A DNA stretch of 41,931 bases from Eubacteriales bacterium (GCA_030625575.1 DAOUQP010000004.1:1-41931); one strand, 5' to 3'. Positions 1 through 9,834 are shown, counted from the stretch's first letter. Notes: generated from the sequence alone by a model not told the origin. Made by a program: numbers and translations.

Positions 1-731
1 CCTTGTATCTCCGTAGGCAGATACGAAGTCGATATCTTGGAATACTGAACATGCCCCTCCATATCATCGTAGGAAAACAATGCTTGCCCCTGACCATCCA
101 CACCATTGTGAAGTTTTGTCCCCACAGCTAGAGCATCATTCGGCATTCCGAAGAGATTAACCATAGGAGCTATGCAGTAGACCCCGATATCCATAAGAGC
201 TCCATTCGACAACTCTTTCTTGAAGGTATTCATGATATCGCCTTTCAAAAAAGAGTCATACCTAGATGAATACTGACAGAAACTGCTGCTGTATCTTCTT
301 ACCTTTCCTATTTTATGCAAGTTTTCTTTCACTCTGTTGAAATTAGGAAGCATAGTAACACGCATGGCTTCCATCAAAAGTCTGTTTTTCTCCTTTGCAA
401 GCTTGATCATTCTTCTAGCTTCTTCAGCATTGGAACTGAAAGGCTTCTCCACCAATACATGTTTACCTTGTCTAAGTGCTTTCATAGTGTATTCGTAGTG
501 GAGAAAATTAGGCACTGCTATGTAAACAGCATCTATTTCATCGTTGCCGAGCATTTCATCCAAATCAGTGTATATAAATGGAACATTGTACTGCTTTTGA
601 AACTCCTTAGCTTTCTCCAGGCTTCTAGAGTAAAAGGCATGGAAAGAAAACTCATCAACTTCATTTGCCGCTTCTAAAAACAATTCAACTATCTTTCCGC
701 TTCCAATTATTCCAAATCTCGTCTTTCCCAT
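1..731 (-). CDS. Gfo/Idh/MocA-family NAD(P)-dependent oxidoreductase, partial (3' end off window)
   Basis: This reading frame is not in the ORF track because its stop lies outside the window. Reading the minus strand from the ATG at 731 gives 243 codons with no stop. The protein starts with a Rossmann dinucleotide-binding segment (MGKTRFGIIGSGKIVELF), then an EAV/IAVPN strand and the EKPF motif at about residue 95, which is typical of Gfo/Idh/MocA dehydrogenases (sugar, inositol or dihydrodiol substrates). An AGGAGGT ribosome binding site lies 5-6 bases upstream. The C-terminal substrate domain is only partly present, so the substrate cannot be told. It is separated from hemW by a terminator and is probably its own transcription unit. 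Confidence 0.9.
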   Translation of the reverse strand, partial: MGKTRFGIIGSGKIVELFLEAANEVDEFSFHAFYSRSLEKAKEFQKQYNVPFIYTDLDEMLGNDEIDAVYIAVPNFLHYEYTMKALRQGKHVLVEKPFSSNAEEARRMIKLAKEKNRLLMEAMRVTMLPNFNRVKENLHKIGKVRRYSSSFCQYSSRYDSFLKGDIMNTFKKELSNGALMDIGVYCIAPMVNLFGMPNDALAVGTKLHNGVDGQGQALFSYDDMEGHVQYSKISTSYLPTEIQ

Positions 732-922
732 ATAGAACCTCCTGTCACTTGTTTTTCATGTATGCATATCTAATAAATTTCAACGTTGTATTATCTATAT
801 CGTTCTTATATACTCCGAAGAAATCAATCAAGTAATTCTTTTCGTCAGCGATATCTATAGTTTATAATAATCTCAAAACTTATTCCATCATTGTACTTCA
901 AAATACTGTTTTTCCAAAAATA

Positions 923-948
923 AAAAAGGCTGACCGCCTTTTTCTTTT
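923..948 (-). terminator. Rho-independent terminator downstream of hemW
   Basis: An AAAAAGGC / GCCTTTTT inverted repeat with a 5-base loop is followed by T-runs on both strands. It sits 36 bases past the hemW stop and could act in both directions. The rest of the 732-983 gap shows no convincing gene. Confidence 0.7.
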
Positions 949-983
949 ACAACAAAATCTATTATCACACATACTGATGAACT

Positions 984-2093
984 CTATCTCAAAAACTCTC
1001 CATATACTTGATTTGAAACATCGAATCCATAGTCTGTAAGATACACTCTTCCCATCTCCACAACCAAAGCTCCGTATTCGACCATCTTTTCGATTTCCAT
1101 TTCATATTCCATTAAAAAGTCAATATCAAATCTCTCTTTGAATTCCTCTATGGAAAACCCTTCTGTCTTTCTCAGATTCAACATTATGTATTCGAACTTT
1201 TCCTCATCGAAACCTATCTTTTCAACATCAGATACAGGTCTTTCGCCTTCTTTTATCTTCTCTAGATATTTTCCCATCACCGACTCGTTGGCATACCTCT
1301 CACCGTTCAAATAGCCATGCGCAGAAAGTCCCAGACCGATATACTCGTCAGCTGACCAGTACATTAGATTGTGTTTTGATTCATATCCTTTTTTTGAAAA
1401 GTTGGAAATTTCATATCTATGATATCCATTATTCTTTAGCTCGGATTCAATAATATAAAAATACTCTCGATCGACCTCATCTGAAACAGGTAGAATTTTC
1501 CCGGATTCTTTCATACGATTGAGAATCGTATCCTCTTCATACATTAAACTATAAGTTGAAATATGCTCAGGATTCAGTATTGAAAATTTATTGATATCTT
1601 TTAATAAATCTTCTTTTTTCTGACTAGGCAACGCATAAATCAAATCCAAGTTGATATTATCAAATCCAGCATCTCTAATCATTCGGTATTTTTCTTTTAC
1701 ATCATCAAAACTATGAAGCCTGCCTAACATTTTCAACTGTCTTTCATCTGTTGTTTGGACACCCATGCTGATGCGATTTATGCCTAACTTCTTATAGCAC
1801 AACAGCTTGTCCATTGTAACAGATTCAGGGTTTACTTCTATAGTAAATTCTTTAACTTCACTTAGATTTAAATTGGCGGTTATTTTCTCTACCATTTCAC
1901 AAGACAATAGACTTGGTGTACCACCACCAATATATATTGTTTTTATATCTTTCATTTCATCTTGATATAAGAGTATTTCATTAGCTAAAGCATCGATATA
2001 CTCATCCATTAAAGTCAAATCTGTCTTTGATACGAAGTGACAGTAATTACATTTTTTCTTGCAAAATGGTATATGTATATAAATTCCTTTCAT
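984..2093 (-). CDS. hemW: HemW-like radical SAM protein (heme chaperone, coproporphyrinogen III dehydrogenase-related)
   Basis: The 369-aa protein opens with MKGIYIHIPFCKKKCNYCHF. This contains the radical-SAM cysteine triad (C11, C15, C18) in the CX3CX2C spacing followed by an aromatic, as in HemW. The GGGTPS motif at about 57-62, the NPE stretch and the C-terminal winged-helix-like tail fit the family, as does the length (about 370-380 aa). HemW binds heme and SAM in the cytosol and is thought to insert heme into respiratory enzymes. It is not a true coproporphyrinogen oxidase, although it is often annotated that way. In many Firmicutes it directly follows lepA. Here a diguanylate cyclase separates them, and hrcA-grpE-dnaK does not follow. 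Confidence 0.92.
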   Translation of the reverse strand: MKGIYIHIPFCKKKCNYCHFVSKTDLTLMDEYIDALANEILLYQDEMKDIKTIYIGGGTPSLLSCEMVEKITANLNLSEVKEFTIEVNPESVTMDKLLCYKKLGINRISMGVQTTDERQLKMLGRLHSFDDVKEKYRMIRDAGFDNINLDLIYALPSQKKEDLLKDINKFSILNPEHISTYSLMYEEDTILNRMKESGKILPVSDEVDREYFYIIESELKNNGYHRYEISNFSKKGYESKHNLMYWSADEYIGLGLSAHGYLNGERYANESVMGKYLEKIKEGERPVSDVEKIGFDEEKFEYIMLNLRKTEGFSIEEFKERFDIDFLMEYEMEIEKMVEYGALVVEMGRVYLTDYGFDVSNQVYGEFLR

Positions 2094-2131
2094 ATGTATA
2101 CCTACTTGTCATTAATTTTTATTATAAATAT

Positions 2132-3769
2132 TTACATAGCAGCTTTTGCTTTCTTTTTATTACAATACATTTTATCTTCAGCATTTTTAATGATGTCATT
2201 GATGTTTTGTTCAGGTTCAATTTTCGCATCTACTCCAAACGCTATTGAAATTTCAATTGAATCAATATACGATTCAGAGCATTTTTTCTTTATTCTATCT
2301 ACTATTCTTTCCGAATCTTCAATTTTTGTTTTAGGCAGTAAAGCGATAAACTCATCTCCACCAATTCTTGCAATAATATCATCACTGCGAAATTCGCTTT
2401 TAATGATTTTTGCAGCTTCCTTTAATAACTTATCGCCTTTTTTATGACCATAATTATCATTAGTATTTTTCAACCCATTGACATCCGCAAAAACTATAGA
2501 TAACGGATAATTTCTTTTTGTATCCAATCTACTAATTTCTTCTTCAAAAAATCTACGATTATAAAGTCCGGTTAATGCATCGTGATAACTCATATATGTA
2601 ATCTCACGCTGTGCATTTTTTCTCTGAGATATATCTGAGTATATTCCATATCCGCCAACTACTCCGCCATCGATAATAATTGGAACTCCTCTGATTGAAA
2701 CTTCTCTTTCGATGCCTTCTAATCCATAACGAACACCTTCACTGTTTGCTACAACACCTTTAAATAAATCTTTGGTTATTTCCCTAGCTTCATCTATAAC
2801 TTCATCATTTCCAATTATATCATCAAGATTTTTCCCGATAACATCTTCAAGTTTATATCCGAAAAGCTGAGTAAATTCACTATTTATATCAACGATGCAA
2901 TAGGTTTCATCAAGCATTACTATTGCTTCCTTTGTATTTGTAAACAATGCTTTAAAATTCGAATTTTGTTTTAACAGTTCCCGTTCTACACTTTTTCTTA
3001 AAGATATATCTGAATATATAGCATATATTCCGACTACTTCGCCGTTAACAACAATTGGAATTCCTTTGATTGTAACTTCTTTTCCATTTCCATCTTTATC
3101 ATAGCGAATTTCTTCAAAATCTACTTCTTCTCCTTTTGTAACTTTATTCGTTAATTTTTCAGCATTTATTATTGTATCTTCATTTGTAATTAATTTATCA
3201 ATATCTATTTCTTTTATATCTTTTAATTCATATCCAAATAACTTTGTAAATTCATCATTTATATTAATAATACAGTTGTTTTTATCAAGCATCGCTATTG
3301 CATCTGTTGAATTCATAAATAATGATTTAAACTTTAAATTTTGTTTCAACAGTTCACGCTCTGCATTATTTCTTTTAGAAATATCTGAATATATACCATA
3401 TCCTCCAACTACTTCACCATTAATGATAATCGGAACAACTTTAATATTAACTTCAACTCCATTGCCTTTTGAGTCATAACGAATGCTGTCTATATTTATT
3501 TCCTTCCCATTTATCAAACTCTTAGTCAATTCTTTTGCTTCATTTACTACATTTCCTTTTGCAATTATATTATCAAGATTTCTTCCAATAATATCTTCAA
3601 GTTCATATCCAAACAATTCAGTGAATCTATCATTTATATTGAGAACACACTGATTATCATCAGCTATTACTATTGCATCCTGTGCATCCCAAAAAAGCGT
3701 TTCATAAATCATTTTTATATGTTCGCTTTTATCATCAACAATATTTTCGAAATAATTTTTATTGTCCAT
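2132..3769 (-). CDS. Diguanylate cyclase with three tandem PAS domains (PAS-PAS-PAS-GGDEF)
   Basis: The 545-aa protein has three PAS domains (about 20-130, 145-255, 270-380) followed by a GGDEF domain (about 390-545). The active-site GGDEF is intact at 470-474. An RSDD inhibitory-site motif lies five residues before it, so it should make c-di-GMP and be product-inhibited. No membrane segment or signal peptide is visible, so it is cytosolic and its signal is probably a small ligand, redox or gas sensed by the PAS units. The three PAS units keep an exact 125-residue period (FGYEL at 53, 178, 303; IYSDIS at 126, 251, 376), which indicates recent internal duplication. It lies between lepA and hemW on the same strand, 38 bases upstream of hemW. 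The ribosome binding site is a GGGGGA run. Confidence 0.93.
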   Translation of the reverse strand: MDNKNYFENIVDDKSEHIKMIYETLFWDAQDAIVIADDNQCVLNINDRFTELFGYELEDIIGRNLDNIIAKGNVVNEAKELTKSLINGKEINIDSIRYDSKGNGVEVNIKVVPIIINGEVVGGYGIYSDISKRNNAERELLKQNLKFKSLFMNSTDAIAMLDKNNCIININDEFTKLFGYELKDIKEIDIDKLITNEDTIINAEKLTNKVTKGEEVDFEEIRYDKDGNGKEVTIKGIPIVVNGEVVGIYAIYSDISLRKSVERELLKQNSNFKALFTNTKEAIVMLDETYCIVDINSEFTQLFGYKLEDVIGKNLDDIIGNDEVIDEAREITKDLFKGVVANSEGVRYGLEGIEREVSIRGVPIIIDGGVVGGYGIYSDISQRKNAQREITYMSYHDALTGLYNRRFFEEEISRLDTKRNYPLSIVFADVNGLKNTNDNYGHKKGDKLLKEAAKIIKSEFRSDDIIARIGGDEFIALLPKTKIEDSERIVDRIKKKCSESYIDSIEISIAFGVDAKIEPEQNINDIIKNAEDKMYCNKKKAKAAM

Positions 3770-3830
3770 ATCTTAAATTCCCCCAATGTTTTATAAGATA
3801 TTTACTGAAAAATTTGATTTTTTTCTCTCT

Positions 3831-5639
3831 TTATTTATCATCAAATTTTAAAACAGACAAAAATGCATTTTGCGGTACATCTACATTTCCAAATTGACGC
3901 ATTCTTTTCTTTCCTTCTTTTTGCTTTTTAAGAAGTTTTTTCTTACGACTTATGTCGCCACCATAACATTTAGCTAAGACATCTTTACGCATAGCCTTGA
4001 TGTTCTCTCTTGCTACAACTTTATTTCCTATAGAAGCCTGGATAGGAATTACAAACATCTGCCTCGGAATTACATCTTTTAATCTTTCGCAAATTTGTCT
4101 TCCTCTTGAAACAGACTTCGTTTCATGAACTATAATACTAAATGCATCAATGACTTCTTTATTTATAAGTATATCCATTTTTACTAAATCAGACGGTATA
4201 TATTCTTTAAATTCATAATCCAGTGATCCATATCCTCTTGTTTTTGATTTCAGCGCATCAAAGAAATCGTAAATAACCTCGTTCAAAGGAAGGTCATATG
4301 TCAATATCACTCTCTTTTCATCTATATAATCCATATGATCCAAAGTCCCTCTACGGTTCTGGCACATTTCCATGACATTGCCTACATATTCAGTTGGAAC
4401 AATGATTTTTGATTTCACAATAGGTTCTTCAATAATTTCAATTTCTGTCTTATCGGGAAGATTGCTTGGATTTTGAACCATTAAAACACTGCCATCTGTC
4501 TTTGTAACCCTATATATTACACTTGGAGATGTTGCAATAATGTCCAAATCGTGTTCTCTTTCAAGTCTTTCTTGAATAATTTCCAAATGCAACAGTCCCA
4601 AGAATCCACACCTGAATCCAAACCCTAATGCAACGGACGTCTCCGGTTCAAAAGATAAAGCAGCATCATTTAATTGTAGTTTTTCCAAAGCTTCACGAAT
4701 ATTCTCGTAATGTTCTCCGTCAGCTGGATATATACCGCAATAAACCATAGATGTAGCTTTCTTATATCCCGGCAAAGACTCCTCAGTCGGGTTGTTTACA
4801 TCCGTAATAGTGTCACCTACACGACAATCTTTAACGTTTTTAATACTAGCTGTTATATATCCAACATCACCCGCGCTAAGTTCACCAACTTCTAACATCG
4901 TCGGTGAAAAATATCCGACTTCTGCAATTTCAAAATTTTTACCAAGCGCCATCATCTTTATTTTATCGCCTTTTTTGACCTTGCCATCAAATACTCTTAC
5001 CAACGCAACTGCACCCTTATAAGAATCATAGAACGAATCGAATATCAACGCCTTTAAAGGCGCTTCTTCATCGCCTGATGGAGCTGGTATTTTTTCTACA
5101 ATCTGTTCAAGAACAGCTTCAATGTTCAAGCCGCTTTTCGCACTGACTAAAGGAGCATCTTCTGCAACAATACCGATTGTCTCCTCAATTTCATGTTTCA
5201 CTTCATCAGGTCTTGCACTCGGTAAATCAATCTTATTCAATACAGGTACAATCTCAAGAGCCTGTTCATCTGCTAAATAGACATTTGCAAGAGTTTGCGC
5301 TTCTACTCCTTGGGTTGCATCAACTACCAATATGGCACCTTCACATGCAGCTAGAGAACGCGAAACTTCATAAGTAAAGTCCACATGTCCTGGTGTATCT
5401 ATTAAATTTAAAATATATTCTTCATTATCTTTTGCCTTATAAACCAAACGTGTCGTTTGAAGTTTGATTGTTATTCCTCTTTCTCTTTCCAAATCCATGT
5501 TATCAAGAATTTGATCTTTCATTTCACGCTTTGTCAGTAGTCCGGTTTTCTCTATTAAACGATCCGCTAAAGTGCTTTTACCATGATCGATATGAGCAAT
5601 TATTGAAAAGTTTCTAATTTTTTGTTGTCTTTCATCCAT
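3831..5639 (-). CDS. lepA: Elongation factor 4 (LepA), ribosomal back-translocation GTPase
   Basis: The 602-aa length matches LepA. The G1 loop is AHIDHGKST (about 15-23), with switch regions RGITIK and DTPGHVDF, and NKID for G4. The C-terminus carries the LepA-specific basic domain ending in [22 protein letters not shown]4 binds ribosomes and remobilises stalled or mistranslocated complexes. It is divergent from rpsT, an arrangement common in Firmicutes. An extended -10 (TGTTATAAT) precedes it. Confidence 0.98.
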   Translation of the reverse strand: MDERQQKIRNFSIIAHIDHGKSTLADRLIEKTGLLTKREMKDQILDNMDLERERGITIKLQTTRLVYKAKDNEEYILNLIDTPGHVDFTYEVSRSLAACEGAILVVDATQGVEAQTLANVYLADEQALEIVPVLNKIDLPSARPDEVKHEIEETIGIVAEDAPLVSAKSGLNIEAVLEQIVEKIPAPSGDEEAPLKALIFDSFYDSYKGAVALVRVFDGKVKKGDKIKMMALGKNFEIAEVGYFSPTMLEVGELSAGDVGYITASIKNVKDCRVGDTITDVNNPTEESLPGYKKATSMVYCGIYPADGEHYENIREALEKLQLNDAALSFEPETSVALGFGFRCGFLGLLHLEIIQERLEREHDLDIIATSPSVIYRVTKTDGSVLMVQNPSNLPDKTEIEIIEEPIVKSKIIVPTEYVGNVMEMCQNRRGTLDHMDYIDEKRVILTYDLPLNEVIYDFFDALKSKTRGYGSLDYEFKEYIPSDLVKMDILINKEVIDAFSIIVHETKSVSRGRQICERLKDVIPRQMFVIPIQASIGNKVVARENIKAMRKDVLAKCYGGDISRKKKLLKKQKEGKKRMRQFGNVDVPQNAFLSVLKFDDK

Positions 5640-5671
5640 ATTTTTGACCCCTTCAAGTTAATATCTAATAA

Positions 5672-5677
5672 ATTATA
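5672..5677 (-). promoter_or_regulatory. Extended -10 element of the lepA promoter
   Basis: The minus strand reads TGTTATAAT about 33 bases upstream of the lepA ATG. The TG at -15/-14 makes it an extended -10. No good -35 is seen. Confidence 0.5.
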
Positions 5678-5712
5678 ACAGAATAATATCTTTAATAAAA
5701 GGAAATTTATTG

Positions 5713-5741
5713 TTGATTTTTGTATTGAATAATGGTAAAAT
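5713..5741 (+). promoter_or_regulatory. rpsT promoter (-35/-10)
   Basis: TTGATT (5713-5718) and TAAAAT (5736-5741) are separated by exactly 17 bases, and the rpsT start lies 35 bases downstream. Confidence 0.6.
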
Positions 5742-5776
5742 CAGTTTGTTGATTAGGAATCAAGGAGGTGAATATA

Positions 5777-6040
5777 ATGGCTAACATTAAATCTGCTCAA
5801 AAAAGAATTAAAGTTATTGCTAAAAAAACTGCTAATAATAAGGCTAACAAGTCTGAATTGAAAACTGTAATTAAGAAATTTAACGAAGCTGTTGATTCGG
5901 GTGATAAAGCTTTAGCACAAGAAAAATACGTACTTGCTGAAAAAACATTGGATAAAAATGCTACAAAAGGTACGATTCATAAAAGTGCAGCTTCAAGAAA
6001 AGCATCTAGATTAGCAAAAAGATTAAACAAAATGGCATAA
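5777..6040 (+). CDS. rpsT: 30S ribosomal protein S20
   Basis: The 87-aa basic protein begins MANIKSAQKRIKVIAKK, the S20 signature. It continues with the GTIHKSAASRKASRLAKRLN segment that contacts 16S rRNA. The ORF track starts at 5768 on a GTG, but that codon overlaps the AAGGAGG ribosome binding site (5762-5768). The ATG at 5777 has correct spacing and gives the canonical N-terminus. It is a single-gene transcription unit with its own promoter and a strong terminator, divergent from lepA. Confidence 0.98.
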   Translation: MANIKSAQKRIKVIAKKTANNKANKSELKTVIKKFNEAVDSGDKALAQEKYVLAEKTLDKNATKGTIHKSAASRKASRLAKRLNKMA

Positions 6041-6076
6041 CAAATTGTTTATATTCACCGTCAGAATAAAAGCAAT

Positions 6077-6110
6077 GCGTACCTATTATTGGTACGCTTT
6101 TTTATTTTTT
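6077..6110 (+). terminator. Rho-independent terminator after rpsT
   Basis: GCGTACC / GGTACGC forms a 7-bp stem with a 7-base loop, directly followed by a T-rich tract (TTTTTTATTTTTTT). It overlaps the 3' end of the convergent holA gene. Confidence 0.9.
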
Positions 6111-7115
6111 TGACGTTAATTTCATAAACAAGCTTTCTATATGAGCTCTTTTATTTACTCCTTGGCTTTTAGAAACACTCTCGTACTCAATACAAGATTC
6201 AAGGGACTTCGTAAGAGATTTCTTATCTAATCCGTTAACTCTTTTCAATATAAGTTTAACAGGATATGAAGATTTAAATCCTAGTATTTCTTGTATATCA
6301 TTTATCGGATGACTTTTTAAACTTAAAGTTTTTGCTATCAACATATTATTATATTGTTTTGTCAACAAAGGCATAATTTCATATGTACTATGACCTTTTT
6401 TTAAAAGTTCATGTAATTTTTTAAAACTTGTCTTGATATCCCCATCTGCCAAACTATCCGTCAAGGCAAATACATTCATTTCAAGAGGCATCACCATAAT
6501 TTCCTTAAGATTTTCTATATCTATCATTTCATATGGCAATGATGAGATTTTTACAATTTCGTTTTCCATTTGATATAGGCTGATAGATTGGTTTCTATCA
6601 TTATACATTGAATAATTAATGAAAAATTCCAATGATTGGTTCGATAATTTTTTTCCGTTATCTCTAAATTTCTTAATAACCCATTTCCGAAAATCACTGC
6701 CATCCAATTTTTCAAATTCAACCACTTCAATTTCGGCTTTTTTAAACCGTTTATATACTTTAGACATCTTATTTTTAAATGTAATTATATTGACGCTTCC
6801 AATCGCCTTGTGGCTTACATCAATAAGATTATCAATCTGATCATCAGTCAAATTCATTTGGTCCAAGTTCTTTATCTCAACAATTTTATATTCACTCATA
6901 ACCGGCAAAGTGATGATACCGTTATAAACTTGATTATAATCGGCTTCCGCCCCGTCATAGTATCCGTAGTTGAAAACAATAAGCTCAGGATTCAAGTAAT
7001 CTTTCTTTATTCTTTGAATAGTGTGGTCATAAAGATAATTCTCACGGTTGACCATAAGATAAGCACTCTTTAAAGATTTTGTTTTTGATAATTTCAGTAT
7101 ATCAAGATAGTTCAT
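6102..7115 (-). CDS. holA: DNA polymerase III delta subunit
   Basis: The 337-aa protein matches HolA in size and pattern. It starts with an AAA+-like clamp-loader fold (SAYLMVNRENYLYDHTIQRI), has the helical middle region, and a C-terminal collar domain (YEIMPLLTKQYNNMLIAKTL, ESVSKSQG). Delta opens the beta clamp in the clamp-loader complex. It follows comEC by 10 bases, with the AGGAG ribosome binding site overlapping the comEC stop, so the two are translationally coupled. The comEC-holA-(rpsT) grouping is common in Firmicutes. Confidence 0.93.
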   Translation of the reverse strand: MNYLDILKLSKTKSLKSAYLMVNRENYLYDHTIQRIKKDYLNPELIVFNYGYYDGAEADYNQVYNGIITLPVMSEYKIVEIKNLDQMNLTDDQIDNLIDVSHKAIGSVNIITFKNKMSKVYKRFKKAEIEVVEFEKLDGSDFRKWVIKKFRDNGKKLSNQSLEFFINYSMYNDRNQSISLYQMENEIVKISSLPYEMIDIENLKEIMVMPLEMNVFALTDSLADGDIKTSFKKLHELLKKGHSTYEIMPLLTKQYNNMLIAKTLSLKSHPINDIQEILGFKSSYPVKLILKRVNGLDKKSLTKSLESCIEYESVSKSQGVNKRAHIESLFMKLTSKK

Positions 7116-7125
7116 ATATATTCTC

Positions 7126-9228
7126 CTAAAAAAATTTAAATTTTATCGTATTTTCATTAACTATTTTTATCATAATGGTTCCAGATTCTTTTGTAGTCAG
7201 CACAAGTTCTGAATATCTTTCAAGTCTATCCATCGCTTCAGAATGAGGATGTCCATATGGATTGTTTCTACCTACAGAAACAATGGAAAGTGTTGGATTT
7301 AAATCCCTCAAAAAATCATCAGTCGATGAATCTTTTGACCCATGGTGAGGAACTTTTAGGATATCGATTTCAGAGATCATAGAATCTTTTTCAATATATT
7401 TTGTAATATCCCCTGTAAATAAAATTGTTACTCCATCGATGGACATTTTTATAACATGAGATGTATCGTTTAAATCCTTCGACTTCATCCCCTCTATTGT
7501 AGGATTAAAAACTTCCAAGTAAATTTGTCCGAATTTCAATTCATCGCCAGTATAAATGGCTTCTATATGATTATATAACAAATCCATATTTTTTAAAATG
7601 GAATCATCATTCAAAAATAGATGACCTATTTCAATATCTTCAAAATACCTTAATCCTCCATAGTGATCCATATGATTATGGCTTATCAATACGGCATTCA
7701 ATTGTTCTATACCTAAATATTCGAGATATTCATTAACATCACGCTTGCTTCCTGTATCTATGAGTATTTTACTATTCCTATAGTTTATCAATGCACTATC
7801 GCCGTTTCCCACATCAAAGAAAAAAATGGTATCTTCCATTACATCTTGATACATATTATTCAATATGATAATAAAGCATAGTGACAATGCTATTATGTAT
7901 GGTCTGTATGATTGTACTTTCAAATATAATGATTCATTCTCTTTTATTAAGAAATAAATAAAAAACAAAAAATAATAACTGAGAACTATTAAACTGCTGC
8001 AATAAAACAAATCAACGCTTAGAAATTCTATTTTTGAAATATACCTCAGCATTTCGATAATCAAGCCATAAATATATCGTATACCTCCGTCAAGCAGTGC
8101 AATTTTAAATGGTACAATCGCACTTAAACCCGTTATCGGCAATAACCATCCCATTATGGATATCATTATGATGTTGAAAGGTATTGTCAAGATATTCACC
8201 TGAGAATTTATCGTTAGAATTATCGGCAAAATTCCCAAATATACTCTATAAACATGCAAAATATCATCTTCTTGAGCTAAAGCAAAAGCCGCTAGAAAGC
8301 TCAGTTGATAACTGATATAACTGCAATAATATGGGTTGTATATTAAAAATACGATATTAAGCACAGCTATGGCCGACATGCTGTCGTATGCGTTATTAGT
8401 AATGATACTTAACTCTTTCAACAGTTTCTGCCCAAAAGCTCTCATAATGGAAATATGAAATCCGGCTAAAAAAGCTATCATTCCCAAAAGAATGAATACA
8501 AATGATTTTCTGATGGCATAATAAATTTTTAATCTACTCAATACTTTTTCAAAGCTGTTGGCAATAATTGAAACATGCAACCCCGAAACCACTAAAAGGT
8601 GAGATAATCCGAAGGCATTGAATATTTGCTTGGTTTCACTATCCAATATTTCCTTAATTCCAAATAGTATAGTAAAAACAAGGTCGCCTTCAGCTCCAAA
8701 TTTATTTTTTATGTGATTATATAGTTTTCCAAGTATCACGAATCTTAAGGTAGGTTGTTTTGATTCATGCTCGATAATTTCATCTATGCTCAGCTCATAA
8801 AAAAAGTTCTTTCCCGCCAAGTATAAACCATAATTGAATTTATTCAGACTTGATTCTGTATTGATTCTCTCAAGTTTTCCGGTTACTTTAATATAATCTC
8901 CATCTTTTAAATCAATCGGTGGATAATCGATTATTACATTGCGAACATCGTTGTTTATATTCAAATAGTATTTATCCTCTTGAAAAATAGATCTCGAAAC
9001 AACTCTACCTTCATAAGTATGTTCGCCTTCATTTAGAGAAGTTCTAAAAAAACAGGACAAAAGAATCAACGCTACAATAAGGATAATAAATACAATAGGC
9101 ACCTGACTCTCTCTAAAGAGAAACAAGGTGCCTATCAATAAAAATATGAAAATGCCATAATGATGATAAACTATACTTAAACTTAAAATATAGATGATCA
9201 TACTTAAAATCAATAATTGTCGTCTCAT
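7126..9228 (-). CDS. comEC: ComEC/Rec2 DNA-uptake channel protein
   Basis: The 700-aa membrane protein has an N-terminal pair of hydrophobic segments and the DUF4131 soluble region (about 70-140). It then has a multi-spanning competence domain with the signature FGLSHLLVVSGLHVSII (about 203-220). A C-terminal metallo-beta-lactamase domain follows, with DVGNGDSALI and the zinc motif HNHMDH. ComEC carries single-stranded DNA across the membrane in natural transformation, and its MBL domain is thought to degrade the non-imported strand. Here ComEA is encoded 20 kb away. The start codon lies inside a perfect inverted repeat and no clear Shine-Dalgarno is seen, so translation may be inefficient or controlled. 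Confidence 0.93.
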   Translation of the reverse strand: MRRQLLILSMIIYILSLSIVYHHYGIFIFLLIGTLFLFRESQVPIVFIILIVALILLSCFFRTSLNEGEHTYEGRVVSRSIFQEDKYYLNINNDVRNVIIDYPPIDLKDGDYIKVTGKLERINTESSLNKFNYGLYLAGKNFFYELSIDEIIEHESKQPTLRFVILGKLYNHIKNKFGAEGDLVFTILFGIKEILDSETKQIFNAFGLSHLLVVSGLHVSIIANSFEKVLSRLKIYYAIRKSFVFILLGMIAFLAGFHISIMRAFGQKLLKELSIITNNAYDSMSAIAVLNIVFLIYNPYYCSYISYQLSFLAAFALAQEDDILHVYRVYLGILPIILTINSQVNILTIPFNIIMISIMGWLLPITGLSAIVPFKIALLDGGIRYIYGLIIEMLRYISKIEFLSVDLFYCSSLIVLSYYFLFFIYFLIKENESLYLKVQSYRPYIIALSLCFIIILNNMYQDVMEDTIFFFDVGNGDSALINYRNSKILIDTGSKRDVNEYLEYLGIEQLNAVLISHNHMDHYGGLRYFEDIEIGHLFLNDDSILKNMDLLYNHIEAIYTGDELKFGQIYLEVFNPTIEGMKSKDLNDTSHVIKMSIDGVTILFTGDITKYIEKDSMISEIDILKVPHHGSKDSSTDDFLRDLNPTLSIVSVGRNNPYGHPHSEAMDRLERYSELVLTTKESGTIMIKIVNENTIKFKFF

Positions 9229-9243
9229 AAATATATTATGAGA
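9223..9243 (-). repeat. Inverted repeat enclosing the comEC start codon
   Basis: TCTCATAA-ATATA-TTATGAGA is a perfect 8-bp inverted repeat with a 5-base spacer. The comEC ATG (9228-9226) is inside one arm, and no AGGAG-like sequence precedes it. It could be an RNA hairpin or a protein-binding site. Confidence 0.6.
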
Positions 9244-9276
9244 TTTAACTTATTTCAATACAATGAAATAAATGTT

Positions 9277-9813
9277 TTATTCCTTATTGCCCATCAATTT
9301 TTTATACGTAATTCCTGTTTTTTCCAAAGCTAACAATATAGGTAGTGCAAGCACACCTCCGCCAATTCCTTGAACGATATTTGGCAAAACACCTAGCAGT
9401 GCAGCTTTATAGCCATATAATGCCGATTCAAATATATAATACCCTCCGACCATAATAATCGTTCCCACGGATATCGCAACGGCAAAATGAACAATTTTAA
9501 TCGACAGTTTATCTGTGTTTTTAGACAATGCGCGATAAATCAATCCTACCGCCAGAGCGTCAAGTCCTTTAATCATAAAAGTCGGAACTGCATAAATAAG
9601 ATATCCGGAAATAAAGTCAGCTAAAAAAGATCCAAGTGCAGCTGCCAAAAATCCAAATACATTACCCAATAAAATTCCCGATAAGTAAACTAACGTATCA
9701 CCAATATGTATGTAACCCTTTGTCGGTGTAGGTACTTGAATAACCAATGTTCCAACAGTCACCATAGCGGCGAACAAACTTGCTAAAATCCATTTTCTAA
9801 TATTTTTATTCAT
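9277..9813 (-). CDS. ECF transporter S component (substrate-capture membrane protein)
   Basis: The 178-aa protein has about five hydrophobic helices. Its sequence pattern is typical of ECF S components of the riboflavin-transporter-like Pfam group: GYIHIGDTLVYLSGILLG, then a GSFLADFISGY turn and a KGLDALAVG segment. S components bind a vitamin or precursor and dock onto a shared EcfAA'T module encoded elsewhere. The substrate cannot be read from sequence, and I see no riboswitch upstream. A GGAGGT ribosome binding site precedes the ATG. It lies 70 bases after the methyltransferase and 48 before comEC. Confidence 0.85.
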   Translation of the reverse strand: MNKNIRKWILASLFAAMVTVGTLVIQVPTPTKGYIHIGDTLVYLSGILLGNVFGFLAAALGSFLADFISGYLIYAVPTFMIKGLDALAVGLIYRALSKNTDKLSIKIVHFAVAISVGTIIMVGGYYIFESALYGYKAALLGVLPNIVQGIGGGVLALPILLALEKTGITYKKLMGNKE

Positions 9814-9834
9814 ATAATTACCTCCTACGAGGGT

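Noticed and set aside
315-677. 120-aa plus-strand ORF
   Set aside because: It is antisense to the Gfo/Idh/MocA gene, which has a ribosome binding site and the family motifs.
2037-2447. 136-aa plus-strand ORF
   Set aside because: It is antisense to the 5' end of hemW and the 3' end of the diguanylate cyclase; no ribosome binding site and no recognisable domain.
5768-5776. GTG start for rpsT
   Set aside because: The GTG overlaps the AGGAGG site; the ATG at 5777 gives the canonical MANIKSAQKR start.
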